A DNA stretch of 30,080 nt from Pseudaquidulcibacter sp964557085 (lineage in GTDB: Bacteria > Pseudomonadota > Alphaproteobacteria > Caulobacterales > Aquidulcibacteraceae), in NCBI GenBank assembly GCA_964557085.1, contig CAZKYS010000016.1:1-30080 (forward strand), in the 5' to 3' direction. The notes below the pieces were generated by a model. It was not told the DNA's origin. It saw only the letters and a list, made by a program, of their open reading frames with translations, and searched no databases. Both the position numbers and the translations under genes were made by a program. Of this stretch, positions 7,355 through 16,275 are shown piece by piece (position 1 is the stretch's first letter; each line of letters begins with the position of its first letter).

Positions 7355-8371
7355 ATGGTGAAATTAGAAAAAGGGAAGATTCTATCTTCTTTGATTGCTA
7401 TTGCTTTGTTATTTGGAATGAATGCTAAGGCGAATGCAACCTCAAAGATTGAGCTTTCTTACGCAAAATCACAAAAAAATAATGATAATTCATCAGAGGC
7501 TGCGTCTAACGAACCAATTATATCAAAAAAAGTAATTACAAAAACACAAGTTAATAAAAGTGCGCCTATAAATATTGAGACGACAAAAGTAATCAAAAAA
7601 ACTTTACCACAACAGATAAAATTAACAAAAGCATCAAGCAAAAAATCTGAATTTGTAACTCTTGCACAGATGAATTCAGAATTAGGTCTTGAAAGCAATA
7701 AATCTGTTAATGGCAATTTTGTTCAAAAAACCAATGCCCCAACTGGTGTTGCCGCATGGCAAAAAGTTGGTGCACCATATCAAGTTAATGGAATTTGGTA
7801 TATTCCAAACATTGAAGATGATTTCAATGAAACTGGTAATGCTTGTGCTTATAAAAAAGAGTTTCAGGGTCGCCTAACCGCAGATGGCGAAGTCTTTGAC
7901 AATAATGCTGTAAGTGTTGCGCACCCAACTTTGCCAATGCCTGGAATGGTTGAAATTACCAATCTTGAAAATAATAATTCAATAATTGCACGCGTAAATG
8001 ACCGTGGGCCATATACAAAAAACTGTATGTTTGGTGTTTCGCAAAAGGCCGCCAATCTTTTAGGTTTTAATTCAAAAGCTAAAGTCCGTGTAAGATATGT
8101 GGGATATGCGCCGCCGCCTGCGACTAAGCCAGTTCAACAATTTGCGCTAAATAAGCTTAATCCAAAAATTAATCAAAAATCTGATGATACACCGACACAA
8201 TTTGCATCAAATCAAGAAGCTCAACCTGTAAAAGCTAAAAACAAAGCACCTATTTCACAAAATAGCATAGCCAATATAACCAATAGTGTAACTAATATTG
8301 AGAATGTAAACTTTGTTAAACCAGCTAAGAAAGAGAAAATTGATTATAATTCAATTTTGGCTAGCCTATAA
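7355..8371 (+). CDS. RlpA-like septal ring lytic transglycosylase (double-psi beta-barrel), no SPOR domain
   Basis: 338 residues from the ATG at 7355, with GGGA upstream; an in-frame GTG at 7343 adds four. The N-terminus is a signal peptide ending near AKANA. A low-complexity K/S/T/N-rich region of about 100 residues follows, then the RlpA double-psi beta-barrel at about residues 145-250. QGRLTADGEVFD carries the catalytic glutamate (E179), RVNDRGPY the catalytic aspartate (D216), then RVRYVGY. RlpA family enzymes cleave denuded glycan strands at the division septum. Two features diverge: the usual SWYG-like entry is NACAYKKEF, and the usual IDLS after DRGP is NCMFGVS. This leaves two cysteines (C164, C224) that may pair in the periplasm. 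The C-terminal 90 residues are disordered with no SPOR domain. No D,D-carboxypeptidase gene follows, unlike in many relatives. Confidence 0.8.
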   Translation: MVKLEKGKILSSLIAIALLFGMNAKANATSKIELSYAKSQKNNDNSSEAASNEPIISKKVITKTQVNKSAPINIETTKVIKKTLPQQIKLTKASSKKSEFVTLAQMNSELGLESNKSVNGNFVQKTNAPTGVAAWQKVGAPYQVNGIWYIPNIEDDFNETGNACAYKKEFQGRLTADGEVFDNNAVSVAHPTLPMPGMVEITNLENNNSIIARVNDRGPYTKNCMFGVSQKAANLLGFNSKAKVRVRYVGYAPPPATKPVQQFALNKLNPKINQKSDDTPTQFASNQEAQPVKAKNKAPISQNSIANITNSVTNIENVNFVKPAKKEKIDYNSILASL

Positions 8372-8423
8372 TCATTGCCACATTTTCGCTTGACCTTGGG
8401 TGAAAATAATCTGAAAAAAGGTT

Positions 8424-9065
8424 ATGCAAAAGTCACCCCTATTCATCACGCTTGAAGGCGGCGAAGGCACTGGTAAATCCACGCTTATTCGTAGTTTAAA
8501 CGATTATTTCGTATCAAATGGGTATCAAGTAATTTTAACCCGTGAACCTGGCGGCACAGAGGGAGCGGAGGCAATACGTGATTTATTAGTAAAAGGAAGT
8601 GCTAATCGCTGGAACGCGATGAGTGAAATCTGCCTTTTTTATGCGGCACGTGAAGATCACATAACACGCGTTATAAAGCCTGCATTATCTGATGGGAAAA
8701 TCGTTATTAGTGACAGGTTTTTTGATTCAACCCGCGCCTATCAAGGTGAATTAGGGTTACACGAAAATAATGTTATTAATTGCCTTGAAGAAAATATTGT
8801 TGGTCAATGCCTTCCTGATTTAACCCTTATTTTGGATATTGACGTAAAAATTGGCCTTGCCCGAGCCAATGCACGCAATGATGATGAAGGCAGGTTTGAA
8901 GCCAAAAAAATTGAATTTCATGAAAAACTTCGCCAAAATTTCTTAAATATCGCAAAAAAAGAACCAAAACGCTGCAAAATCATTGATGCGAGTATGACGA
9001 AGGAAGAAGTTTTTAGCCAAGCGATTAAATATATAAAATCACTTCAGGGTGATAAAAATGGTTGA
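8424..9065 (+). CDS. tmk: Thymidylate kinase
   Basis: 213 residues, normal length. It phosphorylates dTMP to dTDP in the cytoplasm for DNA synthesis. The P-loop GGEGTGKST is at residues 12-20. TREPGGT (substrate-side loop), ISDRFFDSTRAYQG (DR-containing dTMP-binding motif) and a lid region NARNDDEGRFE follow. The start is ATG 8424 with AAAAAAGG 3 bases upstream. It lies 52 bases after the RlpA-like gene and overlaps holB by eight bases. It is the first of four translationally coupled genes. I see no terminator between the RlpA-like gene and tmk, so read-through from upstream is possible. Confidence 0.96.
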   Translation: MQKSPLFITLEGGEGTGKSTLIRSLNDYFVSNGYQVILTREPGGTEGAEAIRDLLVKGSANRWNAMSEICLFYAAREDHITRVIKPALSDGKIVISDRFFDSTRAYQGELGLHENNVINCLEENIVGQCLPDLTLILDIDVKIGLARANARNDDEGRFEAKKIEFHEKLRQNFLNIAKKEPKRCKIIDASMTKEEVFSQAIKYIKSLQGDKNG

Positions 9066-10098
9066 GAATGCACCCGACCAAGCAAATTCAACAATTCACC
9101 CACGTGAAAATTATGAATTCATTGGAAATGAGAATGCAGAAATCGCATTATTTGAAGCTTTAAATGGCGAAAGAATGCATCATGCATGGTTATTTCATGG
9201 CGCAAAAAACATTGGTAAAGCAACATTAGCATATAGATTTACAAGGCGATATTTAGGTGCAAAACCATCACAAGAAAGCCCACTTGCATCATATGAAAGT
9301 GACCCAATTTGCCAAAACATTGCCCAAAATTCCTGCCCAGATTTGCGTGTTGCAACACGATACTGCCCACAGGATGAAAAGGTCAAAAGTGTTATAAGTA
9401 TTCACGCAATTCGTGAATTAATTTCGATGTTTGATTTACGTGCAAACAATTCATTAGGGAGGCGCGTGGCAATTATTGATTGTGCCGATGAAATGAATGA
9501 AGCATCATCTAACGCCTTGCTAAAAACGCTAGAAGAGCCACCAAAAGGGGCAATTATCATACTTTTAGCAAATTCACTTGGGCGGGTTCTGCCAACCATT
9601 CGCTCGCGTTGCCGTTTATTGGGGCTTGAACCATTATCAAATGAAAATATGAAAAGTCATTTCCCTCGAATCGATGATGCAAATTTAGTTTTGTCACAGG
9701 GTTGTGTTGGTCGTGTTAAAGTTCTTGAAAATTTTGACATTGAAAATACTTATAAAATTATATCGCGCGCCCTTGAAACCATGCCAAACCCCACAATTTC
9801 ATCAATTATCGAAGCAAGCAAGCTTGGAAATGATATTGAAAAATTTGAAATTGTGATGGCAATAATCGAAAATTGGCTTTCACGTGCTGCAAGTGCCTCA
9901 ATGGGTTTGGAAATAAGTGAAATATCACCTGGTGAAAGTGCGAATATGGCGCGTCTATTTGGACAGGTGAATTTGCCAAAAATATATGATGCATGGAAAA
10001 ATATTGCTTCATTAAAGCAACAAGTTGCAAATCAACTAGATAAATCAACGGCAATTATTGAAGCCTTCAACCAAATTAAGGCACAAATAGCGCGATGA
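9058..10098 (+). CDS. holB: DNA polymerase III subunit delta'
   Basis: 346 residues from ATG 9058, which has AGGG 7 bases upstream and overlaps the tmk stop as ATGGTTGA. A GTG at 9049 would add three residues. It is the delta-prime subunit of the clamp loader, which opens the sliding clamp for loading on primed DNA. Visible motifs are HHAWLFHGAKNIGKAT (Walker A at about 48-56), IIDCADEMNEASSNALLKTLEEPP, and TIRSRCRLL with the SRC arginine-finger motif. The classical four-cysteine zinc module is not clearly conserved: three cysteines lie at irregular spacing (PICQN, NSCPD, RYCPQ). The tmk-holB pairing is usual. In many alphaproteobacteria metG follows holB, but here tatD follows directly. Confidence 0.93.
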   Translation: MVENAPDQANSTIHPRENYEFIGNENAEIALFEALNGERMHHAWLFHGAKNIGKATLAYRFTRRYLGAKPSQESPLASYESDPICQNIAQNSCPDLRVATRYCPQDEKVKSVISIHAIRELISMFDLRANNSLGRRVAIIDCADEMNEASSNALLKTLEEPPKGAIIILLANSLGRVLPTIRSRCRLLGLEPLSNENMKSHFPRIDDANLVLSQGCVGRVKVLENFDIENTYKIISRALETMPNPTISSIIEASKLGNDIEKFEIVMAIIENWLSRAASASMGLEISEISPGESANMARLFGQVNLPKIYDAWKNIASLKQQVANQLDKSTAIIEAFNQIKAQIAR

Positions 10099-10871
10099 TA
10101 GACACACATGTAAACCTTCACCACCATCTTTATGAAAATGATTTAGAAGAAGTTTTAAGCCGTGCGAGAGATGGCGATATTCATGGTATGCTTACAATTT
10201 GCGATAAATTTGAAAATCGCGAAAAAATAATGAAAATAATTGAAAATAAGCCAAGTTTTTGGATGTCGATTGGCGCGCATCCACACGAAGCGAAAGACCA
10301 TCTTGATCTTTCTTCGGCTGATTTGGTTTCATATTCGCAAAAGGATAAAGTCATTGGTATTGGTGAATGTGGCCTTGATTTCCATTATAATTTAAGCCCA
10401 CATGATGAACAAATTAAAGTCTTTGAAACCCATATAGAGGCGGCACAAAATTGCCAATTGCCGTTGATTGTTCATACAAGACTTGCCGATGAAATAACAA
10501 ATTCTATTCTTACCAATGCAATGCGCCAAAAAGAGTTTCCACTTTTGATGCATTGTTATACATCGGGCACTGAATTGCTTAAATCAATGCTGGAAATTGG
10601 GGCATTTGTTTCAATATCTGGTATTGCAACGTTTAAAAATGCAATTGATGTTCGTGAAAACGCGGCAATTATACCAAAAGATAGGCTTTTATTAGAAACG
10701 GATTGCCCATATCTTGCACCAATTCCAATGCGTGGACAAAGGAATGAACCTTTATTCATTAAATATATTGCACAATTTATGGCGCAATATTTTAATATGG
10801 AATGCGATGATTTAATTGATATAGTTGATTCCAACTTTTTTAGATTGTTTAAAAAAGCGAAAACGCAATGA
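10095..10871 (+). CDS. TatD family metal-dependent hydrolase / DNase
   Basis: 258 residues, typical length, in the amidohydrolase TIM-barrel superfamily. Metal-site elements are H5 in DTHVNL, E91 in GIGECGLDFHY, H127 in VHTRLA, H153 in MHCYTSG and D203 in ETDCPYLAP. The first motif is HVN, where most paralogues have HCH or HVH. E. coli TatD itself also has VN at this point, so N7 does not exclude activity. Family members are 3'-5' exonucleases or DNases, and the true substrate here is inferred. The start ATG overlaps the holB stop (ATGA), and the stop overlaps the next gene the same way, indicating translational coupling. Confidence 0.9.
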   Translation: MIDTHVNLHHHLYENDLEEVLSRARDGDIHGMLTICDKFENREKIMKIIENKPSFWMSIGAHPHEAKDHLDLSSADLVSYSQKDKVIGIGECGLDFHYNLSPHDEQIKVFETHIEAAQNCQLPLIVHTRLADEITNSILTNAMRQKEFPLLMHCYTSGTELLKSMLEIGAFVSISGIATFKNAIDVRENAAIIPKDRLLLETDCPYLAPIPMRGQRNEPLFIKYIAQFMAQYFNMECDDLIDIVDSNFFRLFKKAKTQ

Positions 10872-11668
10872 GTTTGAAAATTACTATATTGGGATGTGGA
10901 TCCTCTGGTGGTGTGCCGCGTATAGATGGTAATTTTGGTGTTTGCGATCCGAATGAAATAAAAAACTATCGCACGCGTTGTTCAATTTTGGTTGAAAAAA
11001 CTGATGATGAAAATGGATATACAAGGGTTTTAATTGATACATCACCTGATTTGCGCGCCCAATTATTAAATGCAAAAATTACAGATTTGGATGCCGTGCT
11101 TTTTACACATGATCATGCGGACCAAACACATGGAATTGATGATTTAAGGGCAATTGTTTATCGTCGTGGTCAAAGGATTGATGCTTATTTTAATCATCCA
11201 ACACGTGATATTTTAATTGAGCGTTTTGGTTATATTTTCCACGGCCATGAAAAACCAAATTATCCATCACTATTAAACCCAAAACTACTTCCCAATTATG
11301 GTACCGAATTTACGATTGTTGGGGAAGGTGGTAAATTAAATTTTACCCCCATAAAACTTATACATGGTGATATTGAGTGTGCAGGTTTTAGATTTGATAA
11401 TATTGCTTATTGCAATGATGTTAATGAAATTCCCGCCGACAGCATGAAATATTTGGAATATTTGGATATCTTAATTATCGATTGCCTGCGTTATTCAAAA
11501 CATCCAACACATGCACATCTTGAACAAACATTGGAATGGATTGAAATGTTAAAACCAAAGCAATCAATTCTTACCAATATGCACATCGATCTTGATTATA
11601 ATATTTTGAAAAACCAATTACCAGAAGGTGTGTTTCCGGCATTCGACGGCATGGTAATTGAAGCATAA
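10868..11668 (+). CDS. MBL-fold metallohydrolase, PhnP/RNase Z-like
   Basis: 266 residues of the metallo-beta-lactamase fold. The N-terminus ILGCGSSGGVPRI is typical of the PhnP/RNase Z-like branch. D57 lies in LIDTSPDLR. The metal motif THDHADQTHGIDDLR gives H81, H83 and D85, with Q in place of the last histidine of HxHxDH. Further histidines are in KLIHGD, THAHLEQT and NMHIDLDY. PhnP is a cyclic-phosphate phosphodiesterase, but no phn genes are here, so the substrate stays open. It overlaps tatD by ATGA and ends the tmk-holB-tatD-MBL run. Its stop codon directly abuts the stop of the opposing DUF445 gene, with no terminator visible. Confidence 0.88.
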   Translation: MSLKITILGCGSSGGVPRIDGNFGVCDPNEIKNYRTRCSILVEKTDDENGYTRVLIDTSPDLRAQLLNAKITDLDAVLFTHDHADQTHGIDDLRAIVYRRGQRIDAYFNHPTRDILIERFGYIFHGHEKPNYPSLLNPKLLPNYGTEFTIVGEGGKLNFTPIKLIHGDIECAGFRFDNIAYCNDVNEIPADSMKYLEYLDILIIDCLRYSKHPTHAHLEQTLEWIEMLKPKQSILTNMHIDLDYNILKNQLPEGVFPAFDGMVIEA

Positions 11669-12931
11669 TTATTTGAATATTAAATTCGAAATTATGTGAA
11701 TTATAAGGCCAACAAGGCCGCCAATCACGGTTCCATTTATCCTTATATATTGCAAATCACGCCCCACAGCGGTTTCAATTTGCGTTACAACTGTTGTGGC
11801 ATCCCATGATTTAATTGTGTCGGCAACCATGCGGCCAACTTCATTACCTTGCGCAGCTGCAAGCTCAACGGCCCAAATTTTAAGCCTTTCATCAATTGCG
11901 GCGCGAAGTTCATCATTATTGGCAAGGCTGGTTGCAATATTCTTAAGGGCATTATCAATGGCTTTTACAAGGTTTTCTTGGCGCTCTGTCCCCATATTGC
12001 TTAGATTTGATTTAATCGATTGCCAAAGTCCGTTAATATATTCATTTATCTGCGGGTGATTAATGATTTCATCTTGCCATGATTTAATTTGCGCGCGTAA
12101 TTCATCATCATTACGTAGATTTTGTTCAAAGTGACTTATGGCATTGTTTATAGAGTTTCTTAATTCATGATTTGGATCGTTTGATGCTTCATGCAGTGAG
12201 TTTTTGAGTGCATTAATCAATGCATTAGAGGCAGTGTCATCAACAGAAAACAATTTTGGCAGCCAATTTGTATTCTCACTTACTTTTTCACGAAACTTTG
12301 GTTCGTAATTTGCAAGTGCAAGGTCGGCATGGAAAATTATTAAATCAATGATTTTAACGTGTCTTTTTTGTTCGGTTAATAATTTTATTCCATCTGCAAA
12401 AAATGTAGCAAAATCAGAAGATTGTAGCCTTGTTTTAATAGATGATTGTAGCCAGTCCATTATAGGGCCATCTTTTAAAAGACTAAAAATTCTTGGAAGT
12501 GCTTTTGCAAAGGCCTCACTAAATTTTATTCGTTTTTCATCATCAAAAAGAAAATCAGAAATTCCTTTGCCAAGGTCAATATTTTCAAGCCTGCGCTTTA
12601 CCTGATCAGGTTGGAGGAAATTGCGTGATATGAAATTCCCAAGGCCAGTGCCGATTCTATCTTTTGAATTTGGAATAATAGCGGTATGTGGGATTGGTAA
12701 TCCTAAGGGGTGGCGAAATAAAGCGGTAACAGCAAACCAATCAGCCAAAGCGCCAACCATAGCAGCTTCACCAAATGCACGAATATAAGAAACCCACGTA
12801 AATTTTGTTTCAAATATTTTAGCAATAATAAAAACAAAAACCATCAAAACAAACAATCCAGTTGCGAGGGATTTCATTTTTTTATAAGCGCTTAAAGCCT
12901 GCAAATCGACATTTTTTGGAATTTCAGTCAT
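11669..12931 (-). CDS. DUF445 (YjiN-like) inner-membrane protein
   Basis: 420 residues. A hydrophobic segment near the N-terminus (LATGLFVLMVFVFIIAKIF) is followed by the DUF445 signature, EAAMVGALADWFAVTALFRHPLGLPIPHTAIIP and then GTGLGNFISRNFL. A long, largely helical charged region of about 250 residues follows. The C-terminus is a second membrane anchor (GTVIGGLVGLIIHIISNLIF). The topology suggests a large soluble domain between two anchors. No function is established for the family. The start is ATG 12931; no strong ribosome-binding site is seen. It is divergent from the esterase gene across a 200-base gap containing a perfect 28-base inverted repeat, and convergent with the MBL gene with zero bases between stops. 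Confidence 0.88.
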   Translation of the reverse strand: MTEIPKNVDLQALSAYKKMKSLATGLFVLMVFVFIIAKIFETKFTWVSYIRAFGEAAMVGALADWFAVTALFRHPLGLPIPHTAIIPNSKDRIGTGLGNFISRNFLQPDQVKRRLENIDLGKGISDFLFDDEKRIKFSEAFAKALPRIFSLLKDGPIMDWLQSSIKTRLQSSDFATFFADGIKLLTEQKRHVKIIDLIIFHADLALANYEPKFREKVSENTNWLPKLFSVDDTASNALINALKNSLHEASNDPNHELRNSINNAISHFEQNLRNDDELRAQIKSWQDEIINHPQINEYINGLWQSIKSNLSNMGTERQENLVKAIDNALKNIATSLANNDELRAAIDERLKIWAVELAAAQGNEVGRMVADTIKSWDATTVVTQIETAVGRDLQYIRINGTVIGGLVGLIIHIISNLIFK

Positions 12932-13010
12932 ACAAACACTTTAACGCACGCCAAAATTTCGTCAACAAACCATATGAGAATATAAAACACCTAGACAATA
13001 AAATTATTAT

Positions 13011-13038
13011 TATATTATGGGATTTGTCCCATAATATA
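13011..13038. promoter_or_regulatory. Perfect 12-4-12 inverted repeat between DUF445 and esterase genes
   Basis: TATATTATGGGA (13011-13022), TTTG, TCCCATAATATA (13027-13038). It lies 30 bases upstream of the esterase -35 and about 80 bases upstream of the DUF445 start. No T-run follows on the plus strand, and only a loosely T-rich stretch on the minus strand. An operator for the divergent pair is therefore more likely than a terminator. Confidence 0.5.
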
Positions 13039-13068
13039 GCTTATGCGAATAGCTTAATACTTATATCC

Positions 13069-13097
13069 TTGACACCCTTGATATATTTGTAAATTAT
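13069..13097 (+). promoter_or_regulatory. Candidate promoter of the esterase gene
   Basis: A perfect -35, TTGACA (13069-13074), a 17-base spacer and AATTAT (13092-13097, 4/6). The predicted leader is about 28 bases. Confidence 0.5.
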
Positions 13098-13131
13098 ACG
13101 CCCTTTCAAGCCCTTAGGTTGGATAATAGAT

Positions 13132-14049
13132 ATGTATAGAAAAATATTTTTGCTAAGTGCATTTGCTTTAATTGTCACTGGCTGCGAAACTATATCAACC
13201 GAAGAAAATAAACCCGCTATTATCAATGCACAGCGTGGTCAAGGTTTGCCATTTGAAGTCATAGGCTCACAGGTTTGGGATATTGCTGACCCTCTATCCA
13301 ACCGCACTTATCAAATTTATGTTAGTCTTCCGTCATCATATACACGCAATCAGGATAGAAAATATCCAACGCTTTATGTTACCGATGCAAACTATGCGTT
13401 TCCAATTATTAATCAATTAAGACGCCGTGTTAATGGCCTTGAAGATTTTATTCTTATCGGGCTTTCTTATAATAAAGGTGAAGATGGTGGCCTAAGCCGT
13501 CGCCGTGATTATACGCCAACAACAAAAGGTGCAATTGATGCCCCGCCAAAGGCAATTTATGGCGGTGCAAAACATTATATGGAATATATAAAATCTGAAA
13601 TTATTCCATTTGTTGAAAAAAAATATAGATCCGACCCGGCAAGACGTGTCTATGCAGGCCATTCATATGGTGGATTATTTGGTGCAAATGTAATGTTAAA
13701 TGACCCAAGTCTTTTTAGTGGCTATATTCTAGGAAGCCCATCGCTTTGGTATGATGATCGTTATACATTTAAACGCGAAGAAGAATATTCAAAAAATAAT
13801 ACAGACTTAAATGCAAATGTTTTCATGTTTATTGGTGAATATGAACAAGCAGGTCTTGGCGACCCCAAAGACCCTAATCGATATAATATGGTTACTGATA
13901 CATATGATTTTGAAAAAATCCTTATCGAGCGCAAATATCCATCATTGAAAATCAAATCCGAAGTATTGAATGATGAGGATCACAATACGATTGCACCACG
14001 TGGATTTACACATGCACTAAAATACTTTTTCCAAGAGAAAACAAAATAA
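13132..14049 (+). CDS. Esterase-family alpha/beta hydrolase, predicted lipoprotein
   Basis: 305 residues. The N-terminus MYRKIFLLSAFALIVTGC is a lipoprotein signal with lipobox VTGC, so C18 would be lipidated and the enzyme anchored on the periplasmic side of a membrane. The catalytic nucleophile is S178 in AGHSYGGLFG and the likely base is H284 in NDEDHNTIAP. LYVTDANYAFP and LGSPSLWYDD are typical of the esterase-D / Fes / IroE-like family. Known members cleave siderophore esters, acyl-glutathione or mycolyl esters. The substrate here is not determined by sequence. The start is ATG 13132, after GGATAATAGAT. The transporter gene follows 64 bases downstream on the same strand, so a joint role in uptake of an esterified nutrient is possible but speculative. 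Confidence 0.85.
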   Translation: MYRKIFLLSAFALIVTGCETISTEENKPAIINAQRGQGLPFEVIGSQVWDIADPLSNRTYQIYVSLPSSYTRNQDRKYPTLYVTDANYAFPIINQLRRRVNGLEDFILIGLSYNKGEDGGLSRRRDYTPTTKGAIDAPPKAIYGGAKHYMEYIKSEIIPFVEKKYRSDPARRVYAGHSYGGLFGANVMLNDPSLFSGYILGSPSLWYDDRYTFKREEEYSKNNTDLNANVFMFIGEYEQAGLGDPKDPNRYNMVTDTYDFEKILIERKYPSLKIKSEVLNDEDHNTIAPRGFTHALKYFFQEKTK

Positions 14050-14113
14050 ATATTTTATATTAACTAATTAGAATCTAATCTATATACAATTTATATATAA
14101 ATGTGAGAATGAT

Positions 14114-15457
14114 TTGAATAATCCAGCACCTACAAAACAAAAAGTTTCATTTGGCCGTATATTGGCGTTTTCTGCCCCCTCCCTTCCTTTGGCAGCATTT
14201 GGTTTGCCAATTGTTGTTCAATTACCGCCCTATTATGTTGAATATGTTGGCCTAAGCCTTGGTGTTGCCGGCACAATATTTATGGCGGCACGAATATTGG
14301 ATGTTTTTATCGATTTCGGCCTTGGCATTTTAATGGATAAAACCAGCACTAAAATCGGGCGATTTACGCCTTATTTGCTTGGTGGATCGCCAATTATGGC
14401 CTTTTTTGTCTATATGTTATTTATGGCAAAGCCGGGTGCATCGCCTTATTATTTAGTGTTCACACTTATTGGTTCTTATTTGGCATTTTCGATTTGTATG
14501 TTGGCGCAACTTGGGGTTGGTAACTCCCTGTCCCATGATTATAACGAGAGATCGCGCATTTTCTCACTGTGGCAAGTTGGCAATATAATTGGGATGCTAA
14601 TGGTATTGGCAATACCTGTTATTGTTGAAAAAATGGGCGGCACAACTGCGGTTGGAACACAATCAATGGGTGTATTCATCATGATTATGATGCCCCTTAC
14701 CGCAATCATTTCATTCATGTTTGCAAAAGAAGGAAAGCCAGATGTTGCCGCAAAACATTCTGATTTTAGCGATATAAAACTTCTTCTTGGAATTAGCGCT
14801 TTTAGGCGGCTTTTATTATCGGATTTCACCGTTTCATTCGCAATGGGTGTTACGGGCGGCATGTTCTTATTCTTTTTAAGCGCCATTAAAGGTTTCCATA
14901 CCCAGTCACATGCGTTGATGTTAATATATTTCGTAATTGGCCTTTTATTTACGCCATTATGGACCTTTATATCTACCAAATTTGGCAAGCATGTGGCGTT
15001 TGCAATTGCCGCAATTTATACAATTATTTCGCAATCATTCTTATATTTTATGCCAAGCGGTAATTTTCCAATTGCGGCACTTATGATTGCGCTTGCGGGT
15101 ATTGTTTATGCGGCCCCTATTTTGCTTTTACGGGCAATGGTCGGCGATGTTGGCGATGAAGATAAACTAAAATCGGGCCATGATAGAACAGGATTATTAT
15201 TTGCTTGTATGACACTTACTTCAAAAGCTGGCTATGCGGTTTCGGTTGGTGTTTCATATCTTTTGCTTGATATGATTGATTTTAAAAGCGCAAAAGATGC
15301 AATAAATAGCGGTTTTGCGTTAAATGGACTGCAGATGATTTTTATGGGTTTCCCTGCGATTGCCTATATTATTATCATTTTACTTATGAAAAATTATCCA
15401 TTAACACGTGCCCGTGTTGAGGATGTACAACGCCAATTATCTGCAAAACAAAGTTAG
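14114..15457 (+). CDS. MFS transporter, GPH/MelB-like (MFS_2) sugar-cation symporter family
   Basis: 447 residues, about 12 hydrophobic segments, in the inner membrane. The N-terminal half shows MAARILDVFIDFGLGILMDKT and RFTPYLLGGSPIM, the DxxxD and RxRPY-like loop features of the glycoside-pentoside-hexuronide family. SLSHDYNERSRIFSLWQVGNIIG follows. The second half has GDVGDEDKLKSGHDRTGLLFA, the family's central-cytoplasmic signature region. The start must be TTG 14114: the ATG five bases before it is out of frame and hits TGA, and the next in-frame methionine lies inside the second membrane segment. GAGA precedes the TTG by 5 bases. Substrate is unknown. mazG starts 5 bases after the stop, so both are probably on one transcript. 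Confidence 0.88.
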   Translation: MNNPAPTKQKVSFGRILAFSAPSLPLAAFGLPIVVQLPPYYVEYVGLSLGVAGTIFMAARILDVFIDFGLGILMDKTSTKIGRFTPYLLGGSPIMAFFVYMLFMAKPGASPYYLVFTLIGSYLAFSICMLAQLGVGNSLSHDYNERSRIFSLWQVGNIIGMLMVLAIPVIVEKMGGTTAVGTQSMGVFIMIMMPLTAIISFMFAKEGKPDVAAKHSDFSDIKLLLGISAFRRLLLSDFTVSFAMGVTGGMFLFFLSAIKGFHTQSHALMLIYFVIGLLFTPLWTFISTKFGKHVAFAIAAIYTIISQSFLYFMPSGNFPIAALMIALAGIVYAAPILLLRAMVGDVGDEDKLKSGHDRTGLLFACMTLTSKAGYAVSVGVSYLLLDMIDFKSAKDAINSGFALNGLQMIFMGFPAIAYIIIILLMKNYPLTRARVEDVQRQLSAKQS

Positions 15458-15462
15458 AAAAC

Positions 15463-16275
15463 ATGCAAAATGAAGATGAAAAGCTTTTTGCCGCAATAAA
15501 AAGGCAAATTGAAATTATGGCGGCATTGCGACACCCTGATAATGGCTGCCCGTGGGATATTGTTCAAGATTTTGATACTATTGCCCCCTACACTATTGAG
15601 GAGGCTTACGAGGTTCATGATGCAATTCAAAAGCGTGATTTCAAAGCATTAAAAGAAGAATTAGGTGATTTAGTCTTTCAAGTGGCCTTTCACGCGCGCA
15701 TGGCGCAAGAAGCCAAAATGTTCAATCTCACTGATGTTGTAAATGATTTAAACGAAAAAATGATATCGCGCCATCCGCATGTTTTTGGCGAAAATGAATT
15801 TACAAATCCTGCTGAAGTGATTGAAAATTGGGAAAACCTTAAGGCTAAAGAGCGCAAAGAAAAAATTAAAAATGATAATAGCATTTTAGCCGATGTTGCC
15901 ATTTCCCTTCCCGCTTTATCGCGTGCATGGAAATTATCAAAACGTGCGGCGCGAGTTGGTTTTGATTGGCCTGATGCAAATGAAATATTCGAAAAACTTG
16001 ATGAGGAAGTAAAAGAAACCAAAGAAGCAATCGAAGAAAATGATATTGCCCATATCAGTGAAGAAATCGGCGATTGTCTTTTCGTTTTGGCAAATCTTGC
16101 AAGAAAATTTGATATTGATCCAGAGGCAAGTCTTAGAAATACCAATATAAAGTTTGAACGCCGTTTTCGCTCAATCGAAATTGCACTTGAAAAACAAGGT
16201 AAAAGCCCAAAAGATGCAAGCCTTGAAGAAATGGAAAAGCTATGGCTTGATGCCAAGCTCAGTGAGCGCGTCTAA
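15463..16275 (+). CDS. mazG: Nucleoside triphosphate pyrophosphohydrolase MazG
   Basis: 270 residues with two MazG all-alpha NTP-PPase domains. The N-terminal domain has LRHPDNGCPWDIVQDFDTIAPYTIEE. EEAYEV and EELGDLVFQVAFHARMA supply the EExxE and ExxD metal ligands. The second domain has EEVKETKEAI and EEIGDCLFVLANLAR. It hydrolyses (d)NTPs to monophosphates, a house-cleaning role, and in E. coli it lowers ppGpp during starvation. The start is ATG 15463. Its last 36 bases overlap the end of hflX on the opposite strand. The mazG/hflX/hfq neighbourhood is typical of alphaproteobacteria. Confidence 0.95.
   Translation: MQNEDEKLFAAIKRQIEIMAALRHPDNGCPWDIVQDFDTIAPYTIEEAYEVHDAIQKRDFKALKEELGDLVFQVAFHARMAQEAKMFNLTDVVNDLNEKMISRHPHVFGENEFTNPAEVIENWENLKAKERKEKIKNDNSILADVAISLPALSRAWKLSKRAARVGFDWPDANEIFEKLDEEVKETKEAIEENDIAHISEEIGDCLFVLANLARKFDIDPEASLRNTNIKFERRFRSIEIALEKQGKSPKDASLEEMEKLWLDAKLSERV

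Noticed and set aside
10095..10871. Loss of TatD activity because the first metal motif is HVN rather than HxH.
   Set aside because: E. coli TatD also has VN at this place and the other metal ligands are all present.
14050..14113. ATTAGA-A-TCTAAT palindrome (14067-14079) between the esterase and transporter genes as an operator.
   Set aside because: Six-base arms in very AT-rich DNA are expected by chance and no promoter is aligned with it.
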